64,000 nucleotides of DNA from contig CAYPJU010000006.1 of assembly GCA_964411125.1 (NCBI GenBank), positions 77,689-141,688 on the forward strand. The letters are read 5' to 3'. Of this stretch, positions 1 through 10,919 are shown piece by piece. Position numbers and translations under genes: made by a program. Positions within the stretch are counted from its first letter, which is position 1. Each line of letters begins with the position of its first letter. The notes under the pieces were generated by a model. It was not told where the DNA came from. It made no database searches and saw nothing but the letters and a program-made list of their open reading frames with translations. The stretch comes from JBFIHF01 sp964411125. GTDB lineage: Bacteria > Myxococcota_A > Bradymonadia > Bradymonadales > Bradymonadaceae.

Positions 1-1005
1 GCGCTCGTCGAACTCGGGCATCGCGTGACGGTGGTGTCGTCGGGCGCCGTCGCGCTGGGCCGGCAGCGCGTCGCGCCCCACGCCGGGGGGCCGAGCACCG
101 ACCTACCGCGCTTGCAGGCGCTCGCCGCGATCGGCCAGGCGCGGCTGATCCAGATGTACGACCGAGAGTTCTCCGAGTACGGGTTGCAGGCCGCGCAGAT
201 CCTCCTCGGGCGAGCCGATCTCGATGGCCGCACGAGTTTTCTGAACGCACGGCTGACCCTCGACACCCTCCATCGCATGGGAGTGGTCGCCGTCGTCAAC
301 GAGAACGATACGGTGGCGACCGACGAGCTGCGGTTCGGGGACAATGACGAACTCGCCGCGATGACCTGCGGCATCGCAAAAGCCGACCTCCTGGTCATCC
401 TCTCGGATGTCGAAGGGATCCTGGATCGCGACGACGAAGGCGAGCTGGGCGCCCGCCTCCCTTCGATCGCGGCGAACGACCCGGAGCTCGATCGAATCGC
501 CGGGCCATCGTCCTCGGGTTTCGGACGCGGTGGCATGGTCTCGAAAGTCCGCGCCGCCCGTTCCGCTGCGCGTTTCGGATGTTCGACGGTCATCGCGCCA
601 GGAAAACGACCCGGCGTCCTCATGGCACTTCGGAATGGAGAGGACGTCGGAACCGTCGTGAAAGCCGAGGGGCAGAGTTCCGTGGTCGGCCGAAAGGTGT
701 GGCTCGGCGCAGGCGCGCTCTCCGCGGGCTCGGTGTCGTGCGACGGCGGGGCTGTCCAGGCGCTGTCCAAGCGTGGGGCGAGTCTGCTGCCGTCGGGGAT
801 CGTCGCGGTGGAGGGGGAGTTCGGCGAGGGCTCGGTGATCGACCTCCTCGACGAGTCCGGAGCGCCCTTTGCCCGCGGTATCGCTACATACTCCTCGAAC
901 GACATCCGCCGCATCGCGGGGAGCAACTCCGAAGAGATCGCGTCGATCCTGGGTTACCGGGTGCTCGACGCCGTCGTCCACCGCGACAATCTGCTCCTCC
1001 TCTGA
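1..1005 (+). CDS. proB: Glutamate 5-kinase, 5' end cut by window edge
   Basis: Catalyses ATP-dependent phosphorylation of L-glutamate to gamma-glutamyl phosphate, the first step of proline synthesis, in the cytosol. The reading frame is open from base 1, so the N-terminal ATP-binding start lies outside the window. Seen early is the SSGAVALG motif of the amino-acid kinase fold, then NENDTVATDELRFGDND (glutamate and Mg binding) and GRGGMVSKVRAA. The last ~80 residues (from about VVGRKVWLGAG) match the C-terminal PUA domain of ProB, so the protein is full length at this end. No proA follows; the next gene converges from the other strand. Confidence 0.95.
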   Translation, partial: ALVELGHRVTVVSSGAVALGRQRVAPHAGGPSTDLPRLQALAAIGQARLIQMYDREFSEYGLQAAQILLGRADLDGRTSFLNARLTLDTLHRMGVVAVVNENDTVATDELRFGDNDELAAMTCGIAKADLLVILSDVEGILDRDDEGELGARLPSIAANDPELDRIAGPSSSGFGRGGMVSKVRAARSAARFGCSTVIAPGKRPGVLMALRNGEDVGTVVKAEGQSSVVGRKVWLGAGALSAGSVSCDGGAVQALSKRGASLLPSGIVAVEGEFGEGSVIDLLDESGAPFARGIATYSSNDIRRIAGSNSEEIASILGYRVLDAVVHRDNLLLL

Positions 1006-1009
1006 GCCC

Positions 1010-1040
1010 AAAAAAAAGAGCCACGCCGATGGCGTGGCTC
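1010..1040 (-). terminator. Rho-independent terminator of nrdJ
   Basis: A 10-bp perfect stem (1018-1027 with 1031-1040, loop GAT) is followed on the minus strand by a run of eight T (complement of 1010-1017). It lies 20 bp after the nrdJ stop and also sits between convergent proB and nrdJ. Confidence 0.85.
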
Positions 1041-1060
1041 TCGCGTGGGGTCTGCTTCGT

Positions 1061-3985
<2,925 letters not shown>

Positions 3986-4279
3986 GTTTCCCTCGCTGTG
4001 GGACCTTCGTGGTCCCTTCTGTGCCCGGGGCCAGATCCCTGGCTCCCGGCGGATTGATGGATAGGTCTCTCTTCGTCGCTTACGGCGTACTGTGCGCACC
4101 TCGTCCGACCGCCACGTCCTCGTCGCGCTGTAGGCGCGGCAAAACGTATCTCGGCGCTCGATCGTCGCCCGCAGGCAACCGCCGTAACTTCTTCCAAAAC
4201 TAGTGTTTTGTGGTCCCGCAAAGATACCGACAGGTTCCCTCGTGTTCCTGCCAGCGTGATTCTGTCCAAGCGGAAGGTC
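3986..4279 (-). other. Long 5' leader of nrdJ
   Basis: If the promoter at 4280-4307 is used, the nrdJ transcript has a leader of about 290 nt. No open reading frame of note is seen. A cobalamin riboswitch might be expected here, but I find no B12-box-like GCCACTG core and none of the flanking conserved bases. A local inverted repeat (GGGACC near 3999-4015) sits just before the ribosome-binding site. Confidence 0.4.
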
Positions 4280-4307
4280 AGAATACTTGGGGCCCGATCG
4301 GTGTCAA
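4280..4307 (-). promoter_or_regulatory. Predicted sigma70 promoter for nrdJ
   Basis: On the minus strand a perfect -35 TTGACA (4302-4307) is separated by 16 bp from TATTCT (4280-4285, 4 of 6 matches to the -10 consensus). Its position just downstream of the NrdR-like boxes fits a regulated nrdJ promoter. Confidence 0.6.
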
Positions 4308-4315
4308 CCATGAAA

Positions 4316-4363
4316 ACACAAGATGTTGTGGTGTCGTACGTTGTGCTCCACTACATCTTGATG
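4316..4363. promoter_or_regulatory. Pair of NrdR-box-like sites upstream of nrdJ
   Basis: Box 1 (4316-4331, ACACAAGATGTTGTGG) matches the NrdR box consensus ACACTATATATAGTGT at about 13 of 16 positions when W positions are allowed. Box 2 (4348-4363, CCACTACATCTTGATG) matches about 10 of 16. The boxes start 32 bp apart, the three-helical-turn spacing typical of NrdR sites, and also form an inverted repeat with each other (CAAGATG core). NrdR is the ATP/dATP-sensing repressor of ribonucleotide reductase genes; no nrdR gene is in the window. Confidence 0.6.
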
Positions 4364-4722
4364 GACGTTTCCCCAGAGTCCAAAATTTCCGCAAGTTTAC
4401 GTGCCCGACCCTAAAGAAGCTTCTAGACGAAGATCCTGCCTTTGACCCAACATACGACTCAAACACCCAGAAAATAAGGCTTTTCTTTCGAATTTCGCGC
4501 ATCTCCGCTCCACTCGCGGGGAAGCGGACGTCAAGCGGAAATTCCACCGATTCGAGCCGGCCGCGCACAGCGAAAGTTCGTGCATCCCGGCCCCCCGTCG
4601 AGCACCGCAGGATCGGATCCGGACCCCCTTCGAGCCGACCTCCGGAAGTCGGTCTCGCCGCTTCGGCGTGGACCGTCTATGGTAATCCGACGGGCTCAAT
4701 CGAGCCTCCAAGGAGGACGCAG
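4364..4722. other. Intergenic region, nothing recognised
   Basis: About 360 bp between the NrdR-like boxes and the flavoprotein gene. It is locally more AT-rich (4430-4510) than its neighbours. I see no gene, no RNA and no convincing promoter; a TATGGT/GGTAAT -10-like stretch at 4678-4686 lacks a matching -35. Confidence 0.4.
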
Positions 4723-5943
4723 GTGCGCAAGATCGTCATTCTGGGCGGCGGATTCGCCGGTGTAAACGCAGCTCGCAAGCTCGAGGAGGAGCTCGCGAAC
4801 CGCCGGGGAGTGGAGATCACCGTGGTCTCCGATCGCGCGCATTTTCTCTTCACTCCCTCCTGGTGCGACGTCGCTTCGGGGACCGCCAATCTGGCGCAGG
4901 CGGAGATTCCGCTCCGCTCGATTCTCGACCACCCCGTCCGTGTCGTGGTCGATCGCGTAGAAAAGATCGAGACCGAGGAGCGTCGGCTGATCGGGCGCCA
5001 GGGCTCGTGGACCTACGACCATCTCATCATCGCGGTGGGATCCGTCGTAGACTGGCGAGGGAACGACGACTGGGCTCCCTTCTCGATTGCGTGCAAGACC
5101 GGCCGAGACGCCATCGCCGTTCGCGAGGCGGTCGACCGAGCGTTCCGCACCGCGCAGCTCGCGACCGACGACGCCGAGCGCAGGCGCGCCCTGACGTTCG
5201 TGGTCGCCGGCGGAGGCCCCGGGGGCGTAGAACTCGCGGCCCACATCGCGACCAGGATCGATAACGACTTCATACCCGCTGCGACTGTCGCCCTGCGACG
5301 CGCCGTCCGGATCGTTCTCGTCGAGCCGCAAGATACTCTCGTCCCCGATTTTCCCGTGGAACTACGAGAGCTCGCGCGCACGCATCTCGACGCCCTGGGG
5401 GTCGAGATCAGATTGAGAGAGGCGGTCACCGGCCGAACCGCTCAGCGCGTGGAGCTCTCGTCTCACGACGCGATCGGGGCCGACACCTTTTTCTGGTGCG
5501 GAGGCGTTCGTGCGCCTCAGTGGCTGCGGGACGGCGAGTTCGAGCTCGACGAGTCTGGACGAGTTCTGGTTCACCGCAACCTTCAGGCGGTCGGACAGCA
5601 CGCGGTCTACGTCGTAGGGGACGTGGCGGGAGCGGGCGCCGACATTCCCGCGAAGGCCGACGTCGCGGCCTCTCAGGGTCTCGTCGCTGCCAGAAACGTG
5701 GTGGCCGGCATGGCCGGACGATCGCGCCGTGACTGGAAGTGGCAGCCGGAACCCGAAGTGCTCGACCTGGGGCAGCATCACGCCGCGCTCCTGTGGAACA
5801 ACACACCGGTGACGGGGAAGAGCGCTCGGGCCCTCCGAAACGCGATCTACAGCAAGTACTTGCCTGGAACTCTCCGAAAGCTGTCGCTCTTCCGGTCGCT
5901 GCTGGGCTCGCCGACGCAGCCCGGGGCGCGGCTCCTCGAATGA
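4723..5943 (+). CDS. NDH-2-like NAD(P)/FAD pyridine nucleotide-disulfide oxidoreductase
   Basis: A 406-residue flavoprotein of the type II NADH dehydrogenase/sulfide-quinone reductase group, which passes electrons from NADH (or sulfide) to quinone at the inner face of the membrane. Seen are the N-terminal FAD dinucleotide fold VILGGGFAGVNAARKLEEEL, the second nucleotide fold VVAGGGPGGVELAAHIATR near the middle, and the late FAD motif VYVVGDVAG. No CxxC redox pair or transmembrane helix is evident, so binding would be peripheral. The GTG start at 4723 has a perfect AAGGAGG 6 bp upstream and begins directly with the FAD fold. It stands alone, divergent from nrdJ. NDH-2 is the best guess; the electron donor is not proven. 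Confidence 0.75.
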   Translation: MRKIVILGGGFAGVNAARKLEEELANRRGVEITVVSDRAHFLFTPSWCDVASGTANLAQAEIPLRSILDHPVRVVVDRVEKIETEERRLIGRQGSWTYDHLIIAVGSVVDWRGNDDWAPFSIACKTGRDAIAVREAVDRAFRTAQLATDDAERRRALTFVVAGGGPGGVELAAHIATRIDNDFIPAATVALRRAVRIVLVEPQDTLVPDFPVELRELARTHLDALGVEIRLREAVTGRTAQRVELSSHDAIGADTFFWCGGVRAPQWLRDGEFELDESGRVLVHRNLQAVGQHAVYVVGDVAGAGADIPAKADVAASQGLVAARNVVAGMAGRSRRDWKWQPEPEVLDLGQHHAALLWNNTPVTGKSARALRNAIYSKYLPGTLRKLSLFRSLLGSPTQPGARLLE

Positions 5944-5972
5944 AAAAAGCGCGAGCCGGCTGGCCCGCGCTT
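5943..5972 (-). terminator. Terminator of the zinc-ribbon membrane protein gene
   Basis: Stem AAGCGCG (5947-5953) with CGCGCTT (5966-5972), followed on the minus strand by six T (5943-5948). It lies 22 bp past the minus-strand stop and abuts the end of the convergent flavoprotein gene. Confidence 0.75.
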
Positions 5973-5994
5973 CGTCAGTTTCGAATCCGAGGCG

Positions 5995-7119
5995 TCACTC
6001 GCTCGCTTCTTCGAGCTTGAGTAGCTCTTGCTGCAGCAGCTCGTTCGGGTCGGGTTCGGCGTTGGTCGGCTTCTTCTCGACGGGCTTCTTCTCGGCCGGC
6101 TTTTTCTCGGCCGGTTTCTTCTCGGCCGGCTTCTTCTCGGCCGGCTTGTCCTCCGTCGGCTTCTTCGCGGCCGGCTCTTTCTCGGCCGGCTTCTCTTCCG
6201 CCGGTTTCGAATCGTTGGCAGCGGGTGCTTCGGCCGCCCCGTTCGTCGCGCCGTTGGTGCCGGCGATGGTCGAACCCGACGTCGAAGCGCCGTTCGTGGC
6301 CGCGGCGTTGTTGGTGGCAGCGGGGACGACCGGCGGGGTCTCTACGGGGTCGTTCTTGGGTTCCAGCTTCGCCGGTTCTTCCAGAGGCGGCGGCTCGACC
6401 TGTGCCCCTGGGCCGGCGAGGAAGTACCATCCCGCGACCGCTGCACCGACGACGAGGAGGACGAAGATCATGACGCCGCCGCCGCCACCCTTCTTCTCGC
6501 CTTTCTTGATCGGTTCGACGATCTGATCGTCGCCGACCTCCGACGAGGTCTCCGCGAGACCGCCGAGCGCTTCGTGCTCTTCGGTCATCGGGCCCATGTC
6601 TTCGAGGGCGTCGACGATGCCGGCTGCGATCTGCGACGACGGCGCCGCTTCGACACTCACGTCGCTGGCGTCTTCCAGCCCTTCGTCGGAATCGCCGAAC
6701 AGTCGCGCGTCGTCGAGACCGGGGTCTTCCTCGTCAGCCTCGTCTTCGTCGAACTCTCCTGCCACCACGACGGCTGGCTCTTCGTCGAGAGGGTCTTCGT
6801 CGAAACCCTGGTCGTCGGATGCCTCGTCGCCCAGGGAGTCTTCGTCGAAGGGCTCGTCTTCGGTCCCCTCCTCGTCCACCGGTTCGTCTTCGTCGAGGAA
6901 GAGATCGTCGGCACCATCTTCGTCGGTCGCGACAGCCTCTCCGGCGCTCGAGACGGACGCGGCTTCGACGGCTTCGTCGGCAGTCTGCTCGTCAACGACG
7001 GGCTCCTCCGCACCCGCGGCAGGACCATCGCCCCCCATGTCGAACAACGGAGTCCCGTCATGGGGACATGCATCCACCGAGCTGTCGAAGTTCCTCCCGC
7101 AGGTCGTACAAAACCGCAT
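5995..7119 (-). CDS. Zinc-ribbon, acidic, single-span membrane protein with KKPAE repeats
   Basis: Unknown function. The 374-residue protein starts with a small zinc ribbon (CTTCGRNF ... CPHDGTPLF), then a ~170-residue highly acidic, Ser/Ala-rich disordered stretch, one transmembrane helix (about VMIFVLLVVGAAVAGWYFL), and a C-terminal Pro/Lys/Glu/Ala-rich tail with tandem KKPAE pentapeptides ending in an acidic-Leu segment. The layout (cytosolic zinc ribbon, linker, one span, extended PEK-rich periplasmic tail) recalls envelope-spanning signalling proteins of myxobacteria. The ATG at 7119 is preceded by AAGGAGCAG. The repeats are visible in DNA as 15-bp units around 6070-6180. It is transcribed alone with its own terminator. 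Confidence 0.7.
   Translation of the reverse strand: MRFCTTCGRNFDSSVDACPHDGTPLFDMGGDGPAAGAEEPVVDEQTADEAVEAASVSSAGEAVATDEDGADDLFLDEDEPVDEEGTEDEPFDEDSLGDEASDDQGFDEDPLDEEPAVVVAGEFDEDEADEEDPGLDDARLFGDSDEGLEDASDVSVEAAPSSQIAAGIVDALEDMGPMTEEHEALGGLAETSSEVGDDQIVEPIKKGEKKGGGGGVMIFVLLVVGAAVAGWYFLAGPGAQVEPPPLEEPAKLEPKNDPVETPPVVPAATNNAAATNGASTSGSTIAGTNGATNGAAEAPAANDSKPAEEKPAEKEPAAKKPTEDKPAEKKPAEKKPAEKKPAEKKPVEKKPTNAEPDPNELLQQELLKLEEASE
6070..6180 (-). repeat. 15-bp tandem repeats encoding KKPAE units
   Basis: Near-identical 15-bp units (TTCTTCTCGGCCGGC and close variants on the plus strand) recur in tandem and encode the EKKPA repeats of the periplasmic tail. Copy-number variation between strains would be expected. 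Confidence 0.8.
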
Positions 7120-7262
7120 GCTGCTCCTTAAAACTGCTGCCCAGGGGGTTGCCAGATGGCGTCGAATTTCCTCTCGAAAGGCCTCGCCACCTTAACCCAT
7201 TCCCATCAGTGCGACAACAACGCCCACGGCCTCGAATCGACCGATCCGGAGGGCGTCGGGGG

Positions 7263-7291
7263 AAAAAAAAACGGCCGCGTCGCCGCGGCCG
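7263..7291 (-). terminator. Terminator of the lipoprotein gene
   Basis: Eight-bp GC-only stem CGGCCGCG (7272-7279) with CGCGGCCG (7284-7291), followed on the minus strand by nine T (7263-7271), 20 bp after the lipoprotein stop. Confidence 0.88.
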
Positions 7292-7311
7292 CTTTCGATC
7301 TTTCGAAGGCC

Positions 7312-8097
7312 TTACTTCGCCGAGAATCCGACGTCGAAGCCCTTCTGGTTGACGGCGCCCTTGACGCTGCCAGCCACGGTGTCCGACTTGTACTTCGCGG
7401 TGACGCGAGCGTTGTTCGGTCCCTTGTTACCCGATGCCGTGATCGAGCCGTCCTTCGAGATGGAGCCCTTGAGGGGGATCATGAACGCCTTGCCTTCGCG
7501 CTTGCCCTTGAACGAGCCCATCACCTTGCCTTCGTCGGTGACCGTGAGGCGAAGGTTTCCACCTTCGAACCCACCGCCGGTGACGCTGGCGTCGGTGTAC
7601 GCGCCTGCTTTCCAGGCTTTGGCGGCCGGCTTCTTGGCAGCCGGCTTGTCGCCGTCTTTCGCCTCGGCAGCGGCACCAGCGTCGGCGCCTTCGGCTTTCA
7701 TGAAGCCCATCGCGACTTCCGGCGTGCACTCTTTCATCTTCTCTTCGAGAGCCGTCTTCACCGTGGCGTTCTCCGCCATCGCGGTCTGAGCTTCGGCGAA
7801 GCTTTCTTCCGTGAAGCCGTAGCGCGGGAAGATCTCCGCTTTGATCGCCTTCTGCTTTTCGGTGTCTTCCACCTTCGCCATGACGCAGGCGACCTCGTAC
7901 GAAGCTTTCAGGTAGTTCTCCTGATTGACTTCGACCTTGGGCTCCTCTTCCTTGGGCTCCTCTTCCTTCGGCTCTTCCTGAGCAGCCGTGGTCGGAACCG
8001 GCTCTTCTTTCGTTTCCTCTTCTTTCTTGTTCGGGCAGCCGGTCATGAGTCCGCCGGCGAGAAGCCCGATGAGAAGGAATTCGAGCGTGCGCTTCAT
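7312..8097 (-). CDS. Lipoprotein with charged linker, function unknown
   Basis: A 261-residue predicted lipoprotein: MKRTLEFLLIGLLAGGLMTGC gives a signal peptide with a somewhat relaxed lipobox and Cys21. A long Glu/Lys/Pro linker follows, then a helical region with two cysteines (ACVMAK and KECTPEV). The C-terminal ~90 residues read as alternating beta strands (AYTDASVTGGGFEGGNLRLTVTDEGKVMGSFKGKREG) with repeated K-G/G-S turns, consistent with a small beta sandwich or barrel. The ATG at 8097 has TAGGAG upstream; the longer in-frame extension would destroy the signal peptide. It is a monocistronic unit with its own promoter and terminator. I do not recognise the family. Confidence 0.75.
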   Translation of the reverse strand: MKRTLEFLLIGLLAGGLMTGCPNKKEEETKEEPVPTTAAQEEPKEEEPKEEEPKVEVNQENYLKASYEVACVMAKVEDTEKQKAIKAEIFPRYGFTEESFAEAQTAMAENATVKTALEEKMKECTPEVAMGFMKAEGADAGAAAEAKDGDKPAAKKPAAKAWKAGAYTDASVTGGGFEGGNLRLTVTDEGKVMGSFKGKREGKAFMIPLKGSISKDGSITASGNKGPNNARVTAKYKSDTVAGSVKGAVNQKGFDVGFSAK

Positions 8098-8426
8098 AAG
8101 TGCTCCTACGGGAATTTGCGTTCGACGCTTGTCGTCGCGAGTCTCGTCTGCCCGAAATCGGGCTTCAATCTTGGTCCATTGTCTCGATGGCGGGATGGTA
8201 CGAGGCAACTTCGCACGTTGTCAATGCAACGAAAACCCCCGCGCCGGGCTGATTTCCCGCCAGCCGGTCGGTTTTACCCTCAATTCGCGGCCTGTCAACC
8301 TAAACGTCGTTTCCCACCGCAACCCCCCGGCAGACCGGTCGTTTTCGATCCTCGACAACGGCGCGCCTCTTCGATGAGAGACCAAGAAGTTGAAACCTCT
8401 CGTTTCCTGAATCATCCTCCGGACTC
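8098..8426. other. Divergent intergenic region
   Basis: About 330 bp between the lipoprotein (minus) and the FAD oxidoreductase (plus). It holds the lipoprotein promoter near 8195-8224. Two similar stretches (CCGGTCGGTTTT near 8265 and CCGGTCGTTTT near 8335) form a short imperfect direct repeat. No promoter is obvious for the plus-strand pair. Confidence 0.4.
8195..8224 (-). promoter_or_regulatory. Predicted promoter of the lipoprotein gene
   Basis: Minus-strand TTGACA (8219-8224), an 18-bp spacer, and TACCAT (8195-8200). It implies a leader of about 90 nt. Confidence 0.5.
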
Positions 8427-9719
8427 ATGCAAGACTTCCTCATCATCGGAAACGGGGTCGCCGGAATCGAGGCCGCTCTCGCGATCCGTCGACGCCTGGC
8501 CCCTTCGGAGGCGCGCATCACGGTCGTCAGCGACGAGACCGACTACTTTTTTTCGCGCACTGCCCTGATGTACGCGTACATGGACATGATGCGGCGCGAA
8601 GACCTCGAGCCGTTCGAGCGCGGCACCTACGCAAGGCAGGCGATCGAGCTCGTCCGCGACCGTGTCGTCGACATCGACGCGGACTCCGACGCCCCCCACG
8701 TCGAGCTGCAGTCCGGCGGAACCCTCCCCTTCGACAAGCTCCTGCTCGCCGTCGGGGCCCGGCCGCGACTTTTCCCTTGGAAGGGGGTCGACGACCTGAC
8801 CGAAGGGCTCGTCCACTTCGTCTCGATGCAGGATCTCGACCATTGCGAGCGCCTGACCCCCTCGACACGAGAGGCCGTGGTGGTGGGCGGTGGCCTCATC
8901 GGCATCGAGCTCGTCGAGTGCCTCGCGTTCCACGGCATTCGCACCACGTTTCTCGTTCGCGAGCCTTACTACTGGCCGATGGCGCTCGGGAGCGAAGAGG
9001 GACACATCGTGAGCGAGCACATCCGCTCGCACGGCGTCGACCTGCGGCACTCCGAGGAGATGGTCGAGGCCCTTGCCGACGAGTCGGGGCGCGTCCGAGC
9101 CGTCCTCACCGACAAAGGAGAGGAGATCCGCTGCCAGATGCTCGGCATCGCGGTCGGGGTCGCTTCGAATTGCGGCTGGCTCGCCGACACGACCACCACG
9201 ATCGAGACCGGGCGAGGGATCATCGTCGACCGTAGCTTCCAGACGTCCCATCCGCGCGTCTGGGCCGCGGGTGACTGCTGCGAAATCGACTTCGGCCAGG
9301 ACAGCAAGGTGACCGAGACCATCTGGTACTCGGCGAAGCTTCACGGGCGACTCGCTGCCGCGAGCATGCTCGGCGACCACATCGAGTACGTGCCGCCCCT
9401 GTTCTACAACAGCAGCAAGTTCATGGACCTCGAGTACACCACCGTCGGTGACGTGATCGTGGTACCCGAAGGCACCCAGTCGCTCTTCCGAAAACACCCG
9501 GAGAAGCCGATCACGCAACGGATCGTGTTTCGTGACGACGGCACGGTCATCGGCTTCAACATGGTCGGGTCGCGCTGGGATCACACCATCCTGGAGCGCT
9601 GGATTCGCGAGCGTCGCCACTGGAAATGGGTGAACGCTCACCTCGACGACGCCCAGTTCGACGTCGAGTTCGGTCGGGCGCCGCTGAAGAAGTTCGAAGA
9701 GAAGGTAATCCCGCTATGA
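8427..9719 (+). CDS. FAD-dependent NAD(P)H oxidoreductase partner of a NapH-like ferredoxin
   Basis: A 430-residue flavoprotein of the pyridine nucleotide-disulfide reductase superfamily. FAD fold FLIIGNGVAGIEAALAIRRRL at the N terminus, NAD(P) fold VVVGGGLIGIELVECLAFHGI in the middle, and FAD-site motif VWAAGDCCEID late, as in nitrite-reductase-type and ferredoxin/rubredoxin reductase subunits. The C-terminal ~110 residues form an extra domain rich in aromatic residues. Its stop overlaps the start of the following polyferredoxin by ATGA, so the two are almost certainly translated together and probably act as one electron-transfer unit, with the flavoprotein on the NAD(P)H side. The physiological acceptor is unknown. 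Confidence 0.75.
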   Translation: MQDFLIIGNGVAGIEAALAIRRRLAPSEARITVVSDETDYFFSRTALMYAYMDMMRREDLEPFERGTYARQAIELVRDRVVDIDADSDAPHVELQSGGTLPFDKLLLAVGARPRLFPWKGVDDLTEGLVHFVSMQDLDHCERLTPSTREAVVVGGGLIGIELVECLAFHGIRTTFLVREPYYWPMALGSEEGHIVSEHIRSHGVDLRHSEEMVEALADESGRVRAVLTDKGEEIRCQMLGIAVGVASNCGWLADTTTTIETGRGIIVDRSFQTSHPRVWAAGDCCEIDFGQDSKVTETIWYSAKLHGRLAAASMLGDHIEYVPPLFYNSSKFMDLEYTTVGDVIVVPEGTQSLFRKHPEKPITQRIVFRDDGTVIGFNMVGSRWDHTILERWIRERRHWKWVNAHLDDAQFDVEFGRAPLKKFEEKVIPL

Positions 9720-10867
9720 GACGAGCCGGAGCGGTCGGTTGGTTCCGACACGACATCACACACCGCGGGGTGACGGCGTGGCTGCTCGCCGCAGCCCTGC
9801 TCAGCTTCTACATCATCCTCTACTGGGGGGGACAGGACGTCTTCGGGGTCCGAATCCCGAACCTGATCGGGACCTTCGCAAACTGGGTCGCCGGCGTCCT
9901 CGGCGTCCCCTCGAAACATCTCAACAAGTGGACCATCTATGGATTCCTCTACTCCGTCGCGATCGTCGGGGGCGGGATCTACGTGATGCGCAAGTACCGG
10001 CACAACCGGTACCAGCTCGTCCGCACATCGGTCGTGATGCTCACCCAGGTCTCGCTCGGGTTTTCGATCCCGATCTTTCTCAAGGTCATCAACCAACCCG
10101 AGTACTACTTCTCGTATCTGTGGCCGCTGAAGATCGAGTACTTCTTTCCCTCGAAGCTTCAGAACCTGCCGCTCTACATGGCGGTGTATAGCGTCCTGGG
10201 CTCGATGGTGATGGTGCCGCTCCTCTCCGTACTGTTCGGAAAGCGATGGTACTGTTCGTGGATTTGCGGCTGCGGCGGGCTCGCCAATACGTTCGGTGAC
10301 CCTTGGAGGCACCTGTCGAGCAAGAAGAACCGCTGGTGGACGTTCGAGAAGTACTCCATCCACTCGACGCTGGTTCTGAGCTTCGTCTTCACCGCGATGG
10401 TGGGGCTGAGCTTCGCCATCGAAAACGACGCGCTGGCGGCCGCGACGAAGTCCTTCTCGACCTTCTATTTCTTCCTCGTAGTCTCCGTCCTCTCCGGGAT
10501 CGTCGGGGTCGCCGCCTACCCGATCGGCGGCACGCGAGTCTGGTGCCGCTTCTTCTGCCCCATGGCCGCGCTCATCGGCCTCGTGCAGAAGTTTGGCCGG
10601 TACCGCATCACGGTGAAGGAAAACATGTGCATCTCGTGCGGGCTCTGCTCGAAGTACTGCGAGATGGGAATCGACGTCCGCGAGTACGCGCAACGGAACC
10701 AGTCTTTCGTGCGGGCGTCGTGCGTCGGCTGTGGAATCTGCGCGGAGGTCTGCCCGCGCGGCGTTCTCAGGCTCGAGAACAAGTGGGACCGCGATCCCCA
10801 GGAGCTGCACATGAACGCCCTGCTCTCCGAGTCCTACAAGCAGGACCCGCACCGCAAGGCAGCCTGA
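9716..10867 (+). CDS. NapH/PceC-like membrane polyferredoxin
   Basis: A 383-residue integral membrane iron-sulfur protein. Several hydrophobic spans (about residues 20-40, 65-85, 100-120, 150-170, 220-245, 265-285) surround two membrane-proximal Cys motifs, CSWICGCGG and CRFFCPMAAL, the CxxxCP signature of NosR/NapH proteins; the first copy lacks the usual proline. The C-terminal part carries two 4Fe-4S motifs, CISCGLCSKYC and CVGCGICAEVCPRG. Such proteins pass electrons between quinol and soluble or periplasmic partners. The ATG at 9716 overlaps the flavoprotein stop (ATGA). The variant first motif and the flavoprotein partner separate it from standard NapH. Confidence 0.8.
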   Translation: MRRAGAVGWFRHDITHRGVTAWLLAAALLSFYIILYWGGQDVFGVRIPNLIGTFANWVAGVLGVPSKHLNKWTIYGFLYSVAIVGGGIYVMRKYRHNRYQLVRTSVVMLTQVSLGFSIPIFLKVINQPEYYFSYLWPLKIEYFFPSKLQNLPLYMAVYSVLGSMVMVPLLSVLFGKRWYCSWICGCGGLANTFGDPWRHLSSKKNRWWTFEKYSIHSTLVLSFVFTAMVGLSFAIENDALAAATKSFSTFYFFLVVSVLSGIVGVAAYPIGGTRVWCRFFCPMAALIGLVQKFGRYRITVKENMCISCGLCSKYCEMGIDVREYAQRNQSFVRASCVGCGICAEVCPRGVLRLENKWDRDPQELHMNALLSESYKQDPHRKAA

Positions 10868-10919
10868 GGCGGCCCTCACCCCCGCCTCGGGCGACGGAGT
10901 CGACCCGCCTGGACGCCGC

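Noticed and set aside
3986..4279. Cobalamin riboswitch upstream of nrdJ
   Set aside because: The B12-box core and surrounding conserved bases are not present on the minus strand; only generic GC-rich stems are seen.
9716..10867. Nitrate or nitrous oxide reduction locus
   Set aside because: The CxxxCP polyferredoxin resembles NapH/NosR, but no catalytic nap or nos gene lies nearby and the first motif is altered.
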